DNA of 34,018 nt, from contig JAIPEW010000028.1 in NCBI GenBank assembly GCA_021736985.1, positions 1 to 34,018 on the forward strand, read 5' to 3'. Positions 8,037-14,577 of the stretch are shown here, piece after piece. Source of the DNA: Clostridiales bacterium. GTDB lineage: Bacteria > Bacillota > Desulfotomaculia > Desulfotomaculales > VENG01. Numbering within the stretch: the stretch's first letter is position 1; each line of letters begins with the position of its first letter. A program made the translations under genes and the position numbers. The notes under the pieces were generated by a model. That model was not told the origin of the DNA, ran no database searches, and saw nothing but the letters and a program-made list of their open reading frames with translations.

Positions 8037-8246
8037 TTACTGTTCTATAGTATACTGCGGTTCTTGACCTTCAACATAGTTTACTCTGTTTCTTAAATCC
8101 TTGTTTAAATTCTGCAGCTGCTGGTGCATGTTATTGTACATTTTTTTTGCCTCTTGATCCTGGGTTTCCAGGGCAAAAGACTGCAGGTTTGCAGCGGCTC
8201 CTTCTAACGAGGAAAGTGTTTGGTGCATGTTAGAACCAACTGTCAA
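8037..8246 (-). CDS. DUF1657 family small protein
   Basis: A 69-residue protein beginning MTVGSNMHQTLSSLEGA and ending EPQYTIEQ, which matches the DUF1657 family along its whole length. It is predicted to be all-helical and soluble. Relatives occur in spore-forming Firmicutes, often in operons with SpoVA-type and YetF-like genes linked to spore properties; the molecular role is unknown. Here it stands alone, with a strong AGGAGG ribosome binding site (minus strand, about 8253-8258) and its own terminator. A forespore promoter is plausible but not demonstrated by the sequence. Confidence 0.85.
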   Translation of the reverse strand: MTVGSNMHQTLSSLEGAAANLQSFALETQDQEAKKMYNNMHQQLQNLNKDLRNRVNYVEGQEPQYTIEQ

Positions 8247-8367
8247 ATTAATTCCTCCTTATTAATTGTTTTTATCGAGCCCAATAATATAATTTGCTCA
8301 AATGAAATAATATAAAACCAGTAAATATATTTAACTGTTCCATTTTTGACCTGAAAATGTGAAATTC

Positions 8368-8474
8368 GCCACGGTCCATAGCTCACAACAGAGTATGAAA
8401 ACTCTTCTGACAGCCGGCCCTTTTTTTATATTAAATTCCCACGAATACCTGCTCACAACGGAGTATGAAAACTT
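8368..8474 (+). repeat. Dispersed repeat, copy 5 (two truncated heads in tandem)
   Basis: Two head fragments, each with GCTCACAAC(A/G)GAGTATGAAAACT, at 8380-8420 and 8451-8474, separated by an AT-rich stretch. The second ends 34 bases before the PCMT-like gene, so it may overlap that gene's promoter or leader. Confidence 0.75.
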
Positions 8475-8508
8475 GAGTTTAAAATTTTGAAAGGAAGTTC
8501 ATCTATAT

Positions 8509-9129
8509 ATGAATAATATGCAAGAGCTGGTAAAACACATAAAAGATATAAATTATTTACAATCGGAGCATATAATAAATGCCTTTATGAAAGTAGACAG
8601 GATTAACTTTATACCTGCAGACTTTATTCACAGGGCATATGACGATATCCCGTTATTGATTGGAGAGGGACAAACTATATCACAGCCGCGCGTAGTGGCT
8701 TTTATGCTGGAGCTTTTAGATCCCCGGGAGGGGCACGAAATCCTGGACGTAGGTTTTGGTTCAGGCTGGACTACGGCACTTATGGCAGAAATAGCAGGTG
8801 ACATGGGCATAATCTGCAGTATAGAGCGAATTAAATCTTTAAAAGAATTTGGGGAAAATAATGTAAAGAAAGTTGGTTATAAAAATGTGAATTTTAAACT
8901 GGGCAATGGTTCGAAAGGATGGCCGGAAGACAAACTTTTTGACAGGATTCTTGTAAGTGCTGCCGGTAAAAGGGTGAGTGAAAAATTAAAAGAGCAATTA
9001 AAGCCGGGTGGAAGGTTGATAATGCCGCTGTCAGATCTTGAAGGTAATATTATTTTATTGGACAAGGTTGACGAGTATGAGTATAAGGAAGATTATTTCC
9101 CGGGTTTTGCTTTTGTTCCCTTGAAATAA
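8509..9129 (+). CDS. Protein-L-isoaspartate O-methyltransferase family protein
   Basis: A 206-residue PCMT-family enzyme. Diagnostic features are GQTISQP (54-60), a substrate-loop signature of this family, motif I ILDVGFGSGW (78-87), and the LKPGGRLIMPL segment (about 164-174). Family enzymes use SAM to methylate isoaspartyl residues in aged proteins and start their repair. Motif I reads DVGFGSGW rather than the more usual E(I/V)GTGSG(Y/W), so substrate range could differ. The ATG at 8509 follows GAAAGGAAG. It is monocistronic, with repeat copies on both sides. Confidence 0.82.
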   Translation: MNNMQELVKHIKDINYLQSEHIINAFMKVDRINFIPADFIHRAYDDIPLLIGEGQTISQPRVVAFMLELLDPREGHEILDVGFGSGWTTALMAEIAGDMGIICSIERIKSLKEFGENNVKKVGYKNVNFKLGNGSKGWPEDKLFDRILVSAAGKRVSEKLKEQLKPGGRLIMPLSDLEGNIILLDKVDEYEYKEDYFPGFAFVPLK

Positions 9130-9130
9130 T

Positions 9131-9330
9131 GCCCACAAGTCTCCAGCTTACAACGGAGAATGAAAACTCTTTTGATAGCTGGGTGGAGGGCCGGGGCAAA
9201 GGGCAGAGGTGTCACACTTCCAACCTCCCACATCACACTTCGCAAATGACGGGCTATGCAGCGCACCCAGACTCCGCTACCTTCCGGAAATCCCCCGGCC
9301 CTGGTCATAGTTTTCAGGTAGTTTTCTGAT
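9131..9330 (+). repeat. Dispersed repeat, copy 6 (complete short form)
   Basis: A clean short-form unit showing the nested complementarity best. TGAAAACT (9161-9168) pairs with AGTTTTCA (9309-9316), and inside it AGGGCCGGGG (9187-9196) pairs with CCCCGGCCCT (9293-9302). It runs directly into copy 7 through the shared junction CTGATTAAACG. Confidence 0.9.
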
Positions 9331-9678
9331 TAAACGCTCACGAGCTTAGAGCTCACAACGGAGTATGAAAACTCTTCTGACGGCTGGGTGGAGGGCCGGT
9401 CCGGCACTCAGTGCGCTTCTTAAAAAATTATTCTATAAGTAGTATATTTTTACTTCTGGCTTTTCTGCATTAGAGATGGGCTGAGTGCCGCACGTATTTT
9501 TACTGGGAGCATAGAGTATGTTTTAGATACCCGCTCTATGATATTACACAGCAAGTTTTTTACGCCCTTAGTAGCCGGGATTTCGGGATTTGACGGGCTA
9601 TGCAGCGCACCCAGACTCCGCTACCTTCCGGAAATCCCCCGGCCCTGGCCGTAGTTTTCAGGGAGTTTTCTGATTAAA
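9331..9678 (+). repeat. Dispersed repeat, copy 7 (middle replaced by foreign sequence)
   Basis: The head (GAGCTTAGAGCTCACAAC, then GAGTATGAAAACTC) and the tail (TGACGGGCTATGCAGCGCAC to TTTTCTGATTAAACG) are intact. About 190 bases between them are unrelated to other copies and include a segment bounded by inverted repeats (9402-9490). It is in tandem with copy 6. Confidence 0.85.
9402..9490. mobile_element. Small inverted-repeat-bounded insert inside repeat copy 7
   Basis: CGGCACTCAG (9402-9411) is the exact inverse complement of CTGAGTGCCG (9481-9490), bounding 89 AT-rich bases with no coding capacity. It looks like a miniature inverted-repeat element, or an unrelated hairpin, inserted into the dispersed repeat. 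Confidence 0.45.
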
Positions 9679-9993
9679 CGCTGGTTTGTGACCGGGAACA
9701 GCGCTGTGAGGCGCTGTTCCGTCTAACATGGCTATTTTTATAGACGGGATGACTATTCCGTCCAGGGAATCATTGTCTGAAGAACAGCAGTGATACTCTA
9801 CATCGTATCCCCTGTCCTGCATGGCTTCTCCAATTTTACCCATAAACGTTGATTTCCCAACCCCGGGCCCGCCTTTTATAACAAAGATGCGGGCAGCTTT
9901 TTCGGGCTCAATAATGTAATCATAGAAAGAATAAAATCCCCTGCTTGTATTTCCACCTGGAAAAACCTTTTTAAACTTTCCCCTTTTATTCAA
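9658..9993 (-). pseudogene. Truncated P-loop NTPase (PRK06851-type), N-terminal fragment
   Basis: The frame encodes 111 residues. The first 96 or so match the start of a family of about 360-residue P-loop NTPases: FPGGNTSRGFYSFYDYI (11-27), Walker A GGPGVGKST (41-49), and the HCCSSDNDSLDGIVIP block (68-83). After DGTAPH the sequence stops resembling the family and reads through a 10-bp inverted repeat into the tail of repeat copy 7, where it meets a stop. The C-terminal two thirds are missing and are not found nearby. The TTG start at 9993 with GAGGAGG upstream shows the expression signals are intact. It is almost certainly a degraded gene, although a short ATP-binding fragment could still be made. 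Confidence 0.8.
9695..9720. repeat. 10-bp inverted repeat at the NTPase breakpoint
   Basis: GGAACAGCGC (9695-9704) and GCGCTGTTCC (9711-9720) are perfectly complementary. The right arm is native NTPase coding sequence; the left arm lies where homology is lost, so a fold-back or template switch may have created the junction. Confidence 0.6.
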
Positions 9994-10023
9994 TTGAAAA
10001 CCTCCTCAAAATTAAATTATAAA

Positions 10024-10053
10024 AGCGCCATGAAAACTGTTTTTTCCATGGCG
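10024..10053. other. Hairpin in the gap between the NTPase fragment and the ANTAR gene
   Basis: GCGCCATG (10024-10031) pairs with CATGGCGC (10046-10053), extended by an A-run facing a T-run. Read on the minus strand it is followed by TTTTAT, so it could attenuate transcription into the NTPase fragment. Confidence 0.45.
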
Positions 10054-10188
10054 CCGTTGCCAATGGTAAATTATTTTGCTATATTCATATGCAGTACATT
10101 GTAGTTTTGTTATACCTTTTACAGTAATTATAATCTTTTTTAAAAAAATGTTAGAATAAATGAATAATAAATTTAGAAGGTGTAACTG

Positions 10189-10764
10189 ATGAACGGCACT
10201 CGCCTGGTTATAGCGGACAATGCGGAAGATTCCAGGAAAGCCCTGCGGGAACTCCTCAGGCGCGCGGGATACCTGGTAGTAGCTGAAGCAGAAGATGCTA
10301 AAACAGCTTTGCACCACATATCCAAGACTGAGCCCGACCTGGCAGTGCTGGATACGAGATTAAAGGGATTTGAAAACCTGCAAGTAATGAGGGTGTTAGA
10401 AGACCGGCGCACGCTGCCCCTTGTTCTAGCCATGGATTATGATTATAAACTTGTTTCTGAGATGGCGTCAGCAGGAGGGGTTTTCGGGCTGCTTGTTAAG
10501 CCGGTACAGGAAACTGCGCTTATTCCAACTATTGAATCGGCACTGGTCACTTTCAAGCAGGTAAAAGAACTGGAAAAAAAGAACCAGAAATTAACCAGTG
10601 AACTGGAAAATCGCAAGCTCGTAGAACGTGCCAAGGGACTGTTAATGGAAAAGAAAGGTGTGGCTGAAAAAGATGCTTACCGCTACCTGCAGAAATTAAG
10701 TATGGATAAGTGTATAAGTATGAAAAAAGCAGCAAAAAATATTATTTCATACTGGCAGAAATAA
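10189..10764 (+). CDS. ANTAR-domain response regulator (transcription antiterminator)
   Basis: A 191-residue receiver-ANTAR protein of the AmiR/NasT type. The receiver domain spans about 1-120, with the probable phospho-acceptor Asp55 (LAVLDTRLKG) and Lys104 (LLVKP); the acidic pocket is reduced to Asp10 (IADNAED) instead of the usual DD pair. A coiled linker (KQVKELEKKNQKLTSELENR) leads into the ANTAR domain (about 136-191, VERAKGLLMEKKGVAEKDAYRYL). ANTAR proteins bind paired RNA hexaloop hairpins and prevent terminator formation. The glutamine synthetase paralogue and its attenuator-like leader lie immediately downstream, and a strong ANTAR target precedes the canonical glnA at 14015, so these are the likely targets. 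No sensor kinase is adjacent. The ATG follows GAAGGTG. Confidence 0.9.
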   Translation: MNGTRLVIADNAEDSRKALRELLRRAGYLVVAEAEDAKTALHHISKTEPDLAVLDTRLKGFENLQVMRVLEDRRTLPLVLAMDYDYKLVSEMASAGGVFGLLVKPVQETALIPTIESALVTFKQVKELEKKNQKLTSELENRKLVERAKGLLMEKKGVAEKDAYRYLQKLSMDKCISMKKAAKNIISYWQK

Positions 10765-10850
10765 TTGTATACTATATTATTCACATACAGCTTATTGATT
10801 TTTTAGTGTTTTTTGATTATACTAAATAACTAGAGTAATATAATTATATG

Positions 10851-10917
10851 GTTTAGGGCAAAGGCGTCCTTTACCGGGGTAAAGTTTTTTCTAAACACCC
10901 GGAGAGGCGTTTTTTTT
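10851..10917 (+). promoter_or_regulatory. Attenuator-like leader of the divergent glnA paralogue (possible ANTAR target)
   Basis: GGGC (10856-10859) and GTCC (10866-10869) form a short stem with hexaloop AAAGGC (10860-10865), matching the ANTAR AxxGxx loop and identical to the first loop of the 14015 leader. A second hairpin, CTTTA-CCGGGG-TAAAG (10869-10884), has G at loop position 4 but C instead of A at position 1, so it is non-canonical. Both overlap a competing terminator, CCTTT-A-CCGGG (10868-10878) with CCCGG-AGAGG (10898-10907), followed by CG and eight Ts. The mutually exclusive design fits antitermination; ANTAR recognition is less certain than at 14015. Confidence 0.55.
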
Positions 10918-10950
10918 ATTTTTTATGGTAAATACTGGAGGGTGAATATC

Positions 10951-12270
10951 TTGGTATATACAAAACAGGATGTGTTGGAAAAAGCACGTGAAAATGATGT
11001 TAAATTTATACGCCTTCAATTTGCCAATGTGAATGGTGCTCTGAAAAATATTGCAATTACCATTGATGAACTAGAAAGGGCCTTGAACGGTAAAATATTT
11101 TTTGACAGCTCTGTAATTGAAGGTTTTACCGGTCACCGTGAAAAAAATATTTATTTGCTGCCGGATCCCGGCACATTTGTGATTTTTCCCTGGCGTCCCC
11201 GTGAAGGAGCTGTGGCACGCCTTATATGTGATGCTGTTGCACCCGGAGGAGAGCCTTTTGGGGCTTGTTCTCGTTCCCGGCTGCGCAGTGCGATTAAGGA
11301 ATACAGTGATAGAGACTGGGATTTGCAGGTTGGTGTTGAAATTGAATTTTTCCTCTTTCAGACTGATGAGCAGGGGAAACCTACTGTAAAAACTCATGAC
11401 CAGGCGGGGTATTGTGACCTGACCCCGGTAGATATGGGAGAGAATGCCCGCAGGGACATGGTGCTTACCCTGCAGGAGATGGGATTTGATGTTTCATCTT
11501 CGCATCACGAAATATCCCCGGGGCAACACGAAATTCTTTTAAAAGAAGATGATGCCCTGTCTGTGGCAGACAGCATTACTACCTTCAAGTTTGTTGTGCG
11601 TACTATAGCACAGCGTCACGGTTTGCACGCAACATTTATGCCCAAGCCGCTGGCAGGTTTTAACGGCTCGGGTATGCATATGTATTATACATTGTGGAGT
11701 GAAAATCAAAATATTTTCCAGGGAACAGATAAAAGCAGGTACAGCGATGTATTTTATAATTATGCTGCAGGTCTTTTGGCTCATGCACCGGCTGTTACGT
11801 CACTGGCTAACCCGCTTATTAATTCTTACAAGCGCCTTGCTTTAAATGATCTGGCGCCTGTTCTGGCTGCATGGTCTGAGGAAAACAGGAGTACAATGCT
11901 GCGGGCTGCATTGTTGGAACAGGGCCCCGCTGTACTGCTCAGAAGTCCTGACCCGGCATGCAATCCTTACCTGGCACTGGCTGCGAGCATGAAAGCCGGC
12001 CTGGACGGGGTGCATAAAAAATTACCCTGCCCGCAGGCGCTTGCTGATGAATGCGATTCTTTTTGCAATATTAAGCAGTTGAAGAAAAAAATAGGGCTGC
12101 CAGCATCGCTGGGTTCAGCTATTAACGCCCTGGCTGCGGATGAAGTTATCACCGGTGTTGTAGGTGATTATATATATAAAATTTTCCTGGAGGTCAAGGA
12201 AGACGAAATAGAAAGATATCACTGCAGTGTACATAACTGGGAACTGGAAGAATACCTCCAGAACTATTAG
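10951..12270 (+). CDS. Divergent glutamine synthetase paralogue, probably altered or inactive
   Basis: A type I glutamine synthetase fold, about 439 residues from the preferred TTG at 10951 (GGAGGG eight bases upstream); a GTG at 10942 would overlap the ribosome binding site. In numbering from that GTG, metal ligands E133, E135, E190, E197 and H246 are kept, as are R298, R316, R321 and R334. However, the YEAP flap is NDLAP, so the catalytic flap glutamate (Salmonella E327) is Leu304. The RIELR motif is VLLR, so the metal-ligand glutamate (E357) is Leu332. The RVPAKRG loop is also replaced (RAALLEQ). The paralogue at 14578 keeps all these residues. The protein may have a changed substrate, as in polyamine glutamylating relatives, or be regulatory. 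It sits between the ANTAR regulator and a glutamate synthase gene. Confidence 0.88.
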   Translation: MVYTKQDVLEKARENDVKFIRLQFANVNGALKNIAITIDELERALNGKIFFDSSVIEGFTGHREKNIYLLPDPGTFVIFPWRPREGAVARLICDAVAPGGEPFGACSRSRLRSAIKEYSDRDWDLQVGVEIEFFLFQTDEQGKPTVKTHDQAGYCDLTPVDMGENARRDMVLTLQEMGFDVSSSHHEISPGQHEILLKEDDALSVADSITTFKFVVRTIAQRHGLHATFMPKPLAGFNGSGMHMYYTLWSENQNIFQGTDKSRYSDVFYNYAAGLLAHAPAVTSLANPLINSYKRLALNDLAPVLAAWSEENRSTMLRAALLEQGPAVLLRSPDPACNPYLALAASMKAGLDGVHKKLPCPQALADECDSFCNIKQLKKKIGLPASLGSAINALAADEVITGVVGDYIYKIFLEVKEDEIERYHCSVHNWELEEYLQNY

Positions 12271-12338
12271 CTAAAGAGAGAGAGTATAAAACTCTCCAGG
12301 TAATAAACTAATTAAATATTAAATTAGGAGGATGGATA

Positions 12339-13919
12339 ATGAGTTATAGTAAAGGAATTAATGCCAGTGCAGCAACAAGAACCAAGCTGCGTACTGGAGA
12401 CAGTAATTGCCCTTTTAGCGGCATGTGTGTAACTTGCCTGGACGGCTGTCCAGGGCTCTGTGAGATTGGCAAATCAGCTGTTCGGGGTAAAGAAAGCCTT
12501 TATCCCCAGCCTTTTGGTAAAACTACTTCTGCTTCTGAAAAAGATTACCCGGTAGATTACTCTCATTTTAATATCATGGGTACAGCTGTTGGTGCTCATG
12601 GTATTGAGCCGGATTCCGATAAGGCTATTTTCCCTGCTGTAAGCCTGGAAACAGCAATAGGTGCGAATGAAGATCTCAAATTAGATCTCCCCATTGTTGT
12701 GGCTGGTATGGGTTCTACTAAAATAGCAGCCAATAACTGGCATCACCTGGCAGCAGGTGCTGCTATCTGCGGCGCTGGCATTGTAATTGGTGAAAATGTT
12801 AGTGCCATGGATCCCAATGTAGAAATCAAAAACGGCCAGGTAGTGCACTCTCCAAACCTGGAACGCAGGGTAAAGGACTTCCAAAAGTGGTCGCACGGCA
12901 AGGGCTTTATTGCAGTGCAGGCCAATGTTGAAGATACCAAGCTTGGGGTGCAGGAATATGCCCTGGATAAACTGGGCGTTGAAGCAGTAGAGATTAAGTG
13001 GGGACAGGGTGCAAAGGATATTGGCGGTGAAGTTAAACTGGGAAGCCTGGAAAGGGCCCAGCAGTTGAAGAGCCGCGGTTACGTTGTACTGCCTGATCCA
13101 GATGATCCTAAAGTACAGCAGTCCTTTAATGCCGGTGCATTTAAAGAATTTGAGCGTCATTCCCGGGTAGGCATGGTAGATTATGACGATTTCATGAAAC
13201 GTGTACAAGAGCTGCGCGACGCCGGTGCGAAGTATATAACATTGAAAACCGGTGCTTACAGGCCTGCAGACCTGGCACGTGCTGTGAAATTTGCTTCTGA
13301 TGCTAAGCTGGATTTGCTTACCGTGGACGGTGCCGGCGGCGGTACAGGTATGAGCCCCTGGCGCATGATGAATGAGTGGGGTGTACCTACTGTTTATCTG
13401 CAGGCAATGCTGGTTAACTGCCTGGATAGACTTGCTGCAAAAGGGGCATACATGCCTCCTGTAGCAATGGCCGGAGGATTTACCCTGGAAGACCACATGT
13501 TTAAAGGTCTGGCTATCGGCGCACCATATACAAAAGCTATCGGCATGGCCCGTTCAGCGCTTACTGCAGCCATGGTGGGCAAAACTGTGGGCGAAGGCCT
13601 TAAAGAAGGAAAAGTACCTGCAGAGTATAAAAAATACGGGGAAAACCTGGATCAAATATTTATCGCTGCTAATGAGCTTAAAGAAAAATTGGGAGCAGAT
13701 GATTTCAGCAAGCTGCCTGTTGGTGCGATCGGGGTTTACTCTTACTTTGAGCGCCTGGCACAAGGCTTGCGCCAGATGATGTGCGGCGCCCGTAAGTTTG
13801 GCCTGAATTACATGACCCGCGATGATGTTGTAGCCCTGACTAAGGAAGCTTCAGATATTACCGGTATCCGTTATATTATGGATGCTGATTCGGAAGAAAT
13901 AGATAAAATCATGTGTTAA
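12339..13919 (+). CDS. FMN-binding glutamate synthase family protein, stand-alone
   Basis: A 526-residue protein equivalent to the FMN-binding central part of glutamate synthase large subunits. An N-terminal cysteine cluster (C24, C30, C33, C37, C41 in NCPFSGMCVTCLDGCPGLC) likely binds an iron-sulfur centre. The FMN-site motif VDGAGGGTGM is at 329-338, and the barrel contains PVAMAGGFTLEDHMFKGLAIGA. There is no N-terminal class II glutaminase domain and no NADPH-binding small subunit next door, so the nitrogen donor and electron source must come from other proteins or free ammonia. The product presumably makes glutamate from 2-oxoglutarate. The ATG at 12339 follows AGGAGG (12326-12331), only 68 bases after the divergent glnA-like gene, suggesting co-transcription with it. 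A terminator follows. Confidence 0.88.
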   Translation: MSYSKGINASAATRTKLRTGDSNCPFSGMCVTCLDGCPGLCEIGKSAVRGKESLYPQPFGKTTSASEKDYPVDYSHFNIMGTAVGAHGIEPDSDKAIFPAVSLETAIGANEDLKLDLPIVVAGMGSTKIAANNWHHLAAGAAICGAGIVIGENVSAMDPNVEIKNGQVVHSPNLERRVKDFQKWSHGKGFIAVQANVEDTKLGVQEYALDKLGVEAVEIKWGQGAKDIGGEVKLGSLERAQQLKSRGYVVLPDPDDPKVQQSFNAGAFKEFERHSRVGMVDYDDFMKRVQELRDAGAKYITLKTGAYRPADLARAVKFASDAKLDLLTVDGAGGGTGMSPWRMMNEWGVPTVYLQAMLVNCLDRLAAKGAYMPPVAMAGGFTLEDHMFKGLAIGAPYTKAIGMARSALTAAMVGKTVGEGLKEGKVPAEYKKYGENLDQIFIAANELKEKLGADDFSKLPVGAIGVYSYFERLAQGLRQMMCGARKFGLNYMTRDDVVALTKEASDITGIRYIMDADSEEIDKIMC

Positions 13920-13936
13920 TAGCTATAATTTTTCAC

Positions 13937-13973
13937 TCCTCTACAGTTTTTTAACTGCAGGGGATTTTTTTTT
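13937..13973 (+). terminator. Intrinsic terminator after the glutamate synthase gene
   Basis: TCCTCT-A-CAGTT (13937-13948) pairs with AACTG-C-AGGGGA (13953-13964), with one A-C mismatch and a T-rich loop, followed by nine Ts. Confidence 0.82.
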
Positions 13974-14014
13974 ATAAAAACTGTGTTATACTAACAAAGT
14001 ATAAAATTGAATAA

Positions 14015-14106
14015 TAAGTACAAAGGCGTACTTACTGAAAAATAGGGCAACGAGGCCTGCATTTTTCAGGCGACCGCAAGGTCGTTCTGATGTGTGGGCT
14101 TTTTTT
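14015..14106 (+). promoter_or_regulatory. ANTAR-target antitermination leader of glnA
   Basis: Hairpin P1 is TAAGTAC (14015-14021) with GTACTTA (14028-14034) and hexaloop AAAGGC (14022-14027). Hairpin P2 has an inner stem GGGC/GCCT (14045-14048, 14055-14058) with hexaloop AACGAG (14049-14054), on a perfect outer 9-bp stem CTGAAAAAT/ATTTTTCAG (14035-14043, 14061-14069). Both loops fit the AxxGxx rule for ANTAR recognition. The 3' side of P2, GCCTGCAT (14055-14062), also pairs with ATGTGTGGGC (14090-14099). That forms a terminator with an internal CGACC-GCAA-GGTCG hairpin and seven Ts (14100-14106). P2 and the terminator therefore exclude each other, the classic ANTAR mechanism. The gene controlled is glnA at 14578, about 470 bases on, with an inserted repeat between. 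Confidence 0.85.
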
Positions 14107-14161
14107 CTTAAAACCCTGGTGGGGTGCTCATGGGGGGAGCAAAAAACTCTAGTGTTTTGCC

Positions 14162-14476
14162 AGGCCGGTGGAACTCTCCGCTCCCTACTCCGGCACATAA
14201 AATTGTCCGGGCTCAACCGGCCTCGGGCGCCGGAGAACCGTCATTTGCGAAGTGTAATGTGGGAGGTGGGAAGTGTGACAATTTGAGGAAGTCTGCTGCG
14301 TAGACTTTTCTTTTTCCCACCTCTAATTTCCCACTTCTCACCTCTGCCCTTTGCCCCGGCGCTTTTTCTCGGCCTCATTCGCTCTCTGAATGCGCCTCCG
14401 TACGTCCGCTCCGAGTACCACCGGCCTTTACGCGGTTGCTGAAAAAGTTTTATACTCTGTTGTGAACTCGTAAAGT
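14162..14476 (-). repeat. Dispersed repeat, copy 8 (long form, inverted, in the glnA leader)
   Basis: The only inverted copy. On the minus strand it reads from ACGAGTTCACAACAGAGTATAAAAC (14476 downward) through the AAAGGCCGGTGGTACTCGG module, the CGCCGGGGCAAAGGGCAG block and the AAGTCT-ACGCAGC-AGACTT apex hairpin. It continues to CACTTCGCAAATGACGG and then leaves the family consensus. AGGCCGGTGGAACTC (14162-14176) and GAGTACCACCGGCCT (14413-14427) form a 14/15 inverted repeat bounding 266 bases. It lies between the ANTAR terminator and glnA, so antiterminated transcripts must cross it. Confidence 0.82.
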
Positions 14477-14577
14477 AGGACGATTACATGAGATAAAGCA
14501 GTGGTGGTACTTGTATAGAGTGCTGTCTACTGGCAAAAATATTATTAATACAGTAAGAAAAGGAGAGTGTACTTCCC

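Noticed and set aside
8368-9350. Recurring head blocks as a possible CRISPR array
   Set aside because: The blocks are irregularly spaced, differ in sequence, are dispersed over 26 kb and have no spacers of constant length or cas genes.
10942-10950. GTG start for the divergent glutamine synthetase paralogue
   Set aside because: It overlaps the only Shine-Dalgarno sequence; the TTG at 10951 is correctly spaced.
12681-13496. 271-codon minus-strand open frame
   Set aside because: It lies wholly within the glutamate synthase gene, has no ribosome binding site and its translation has no family resemblance.
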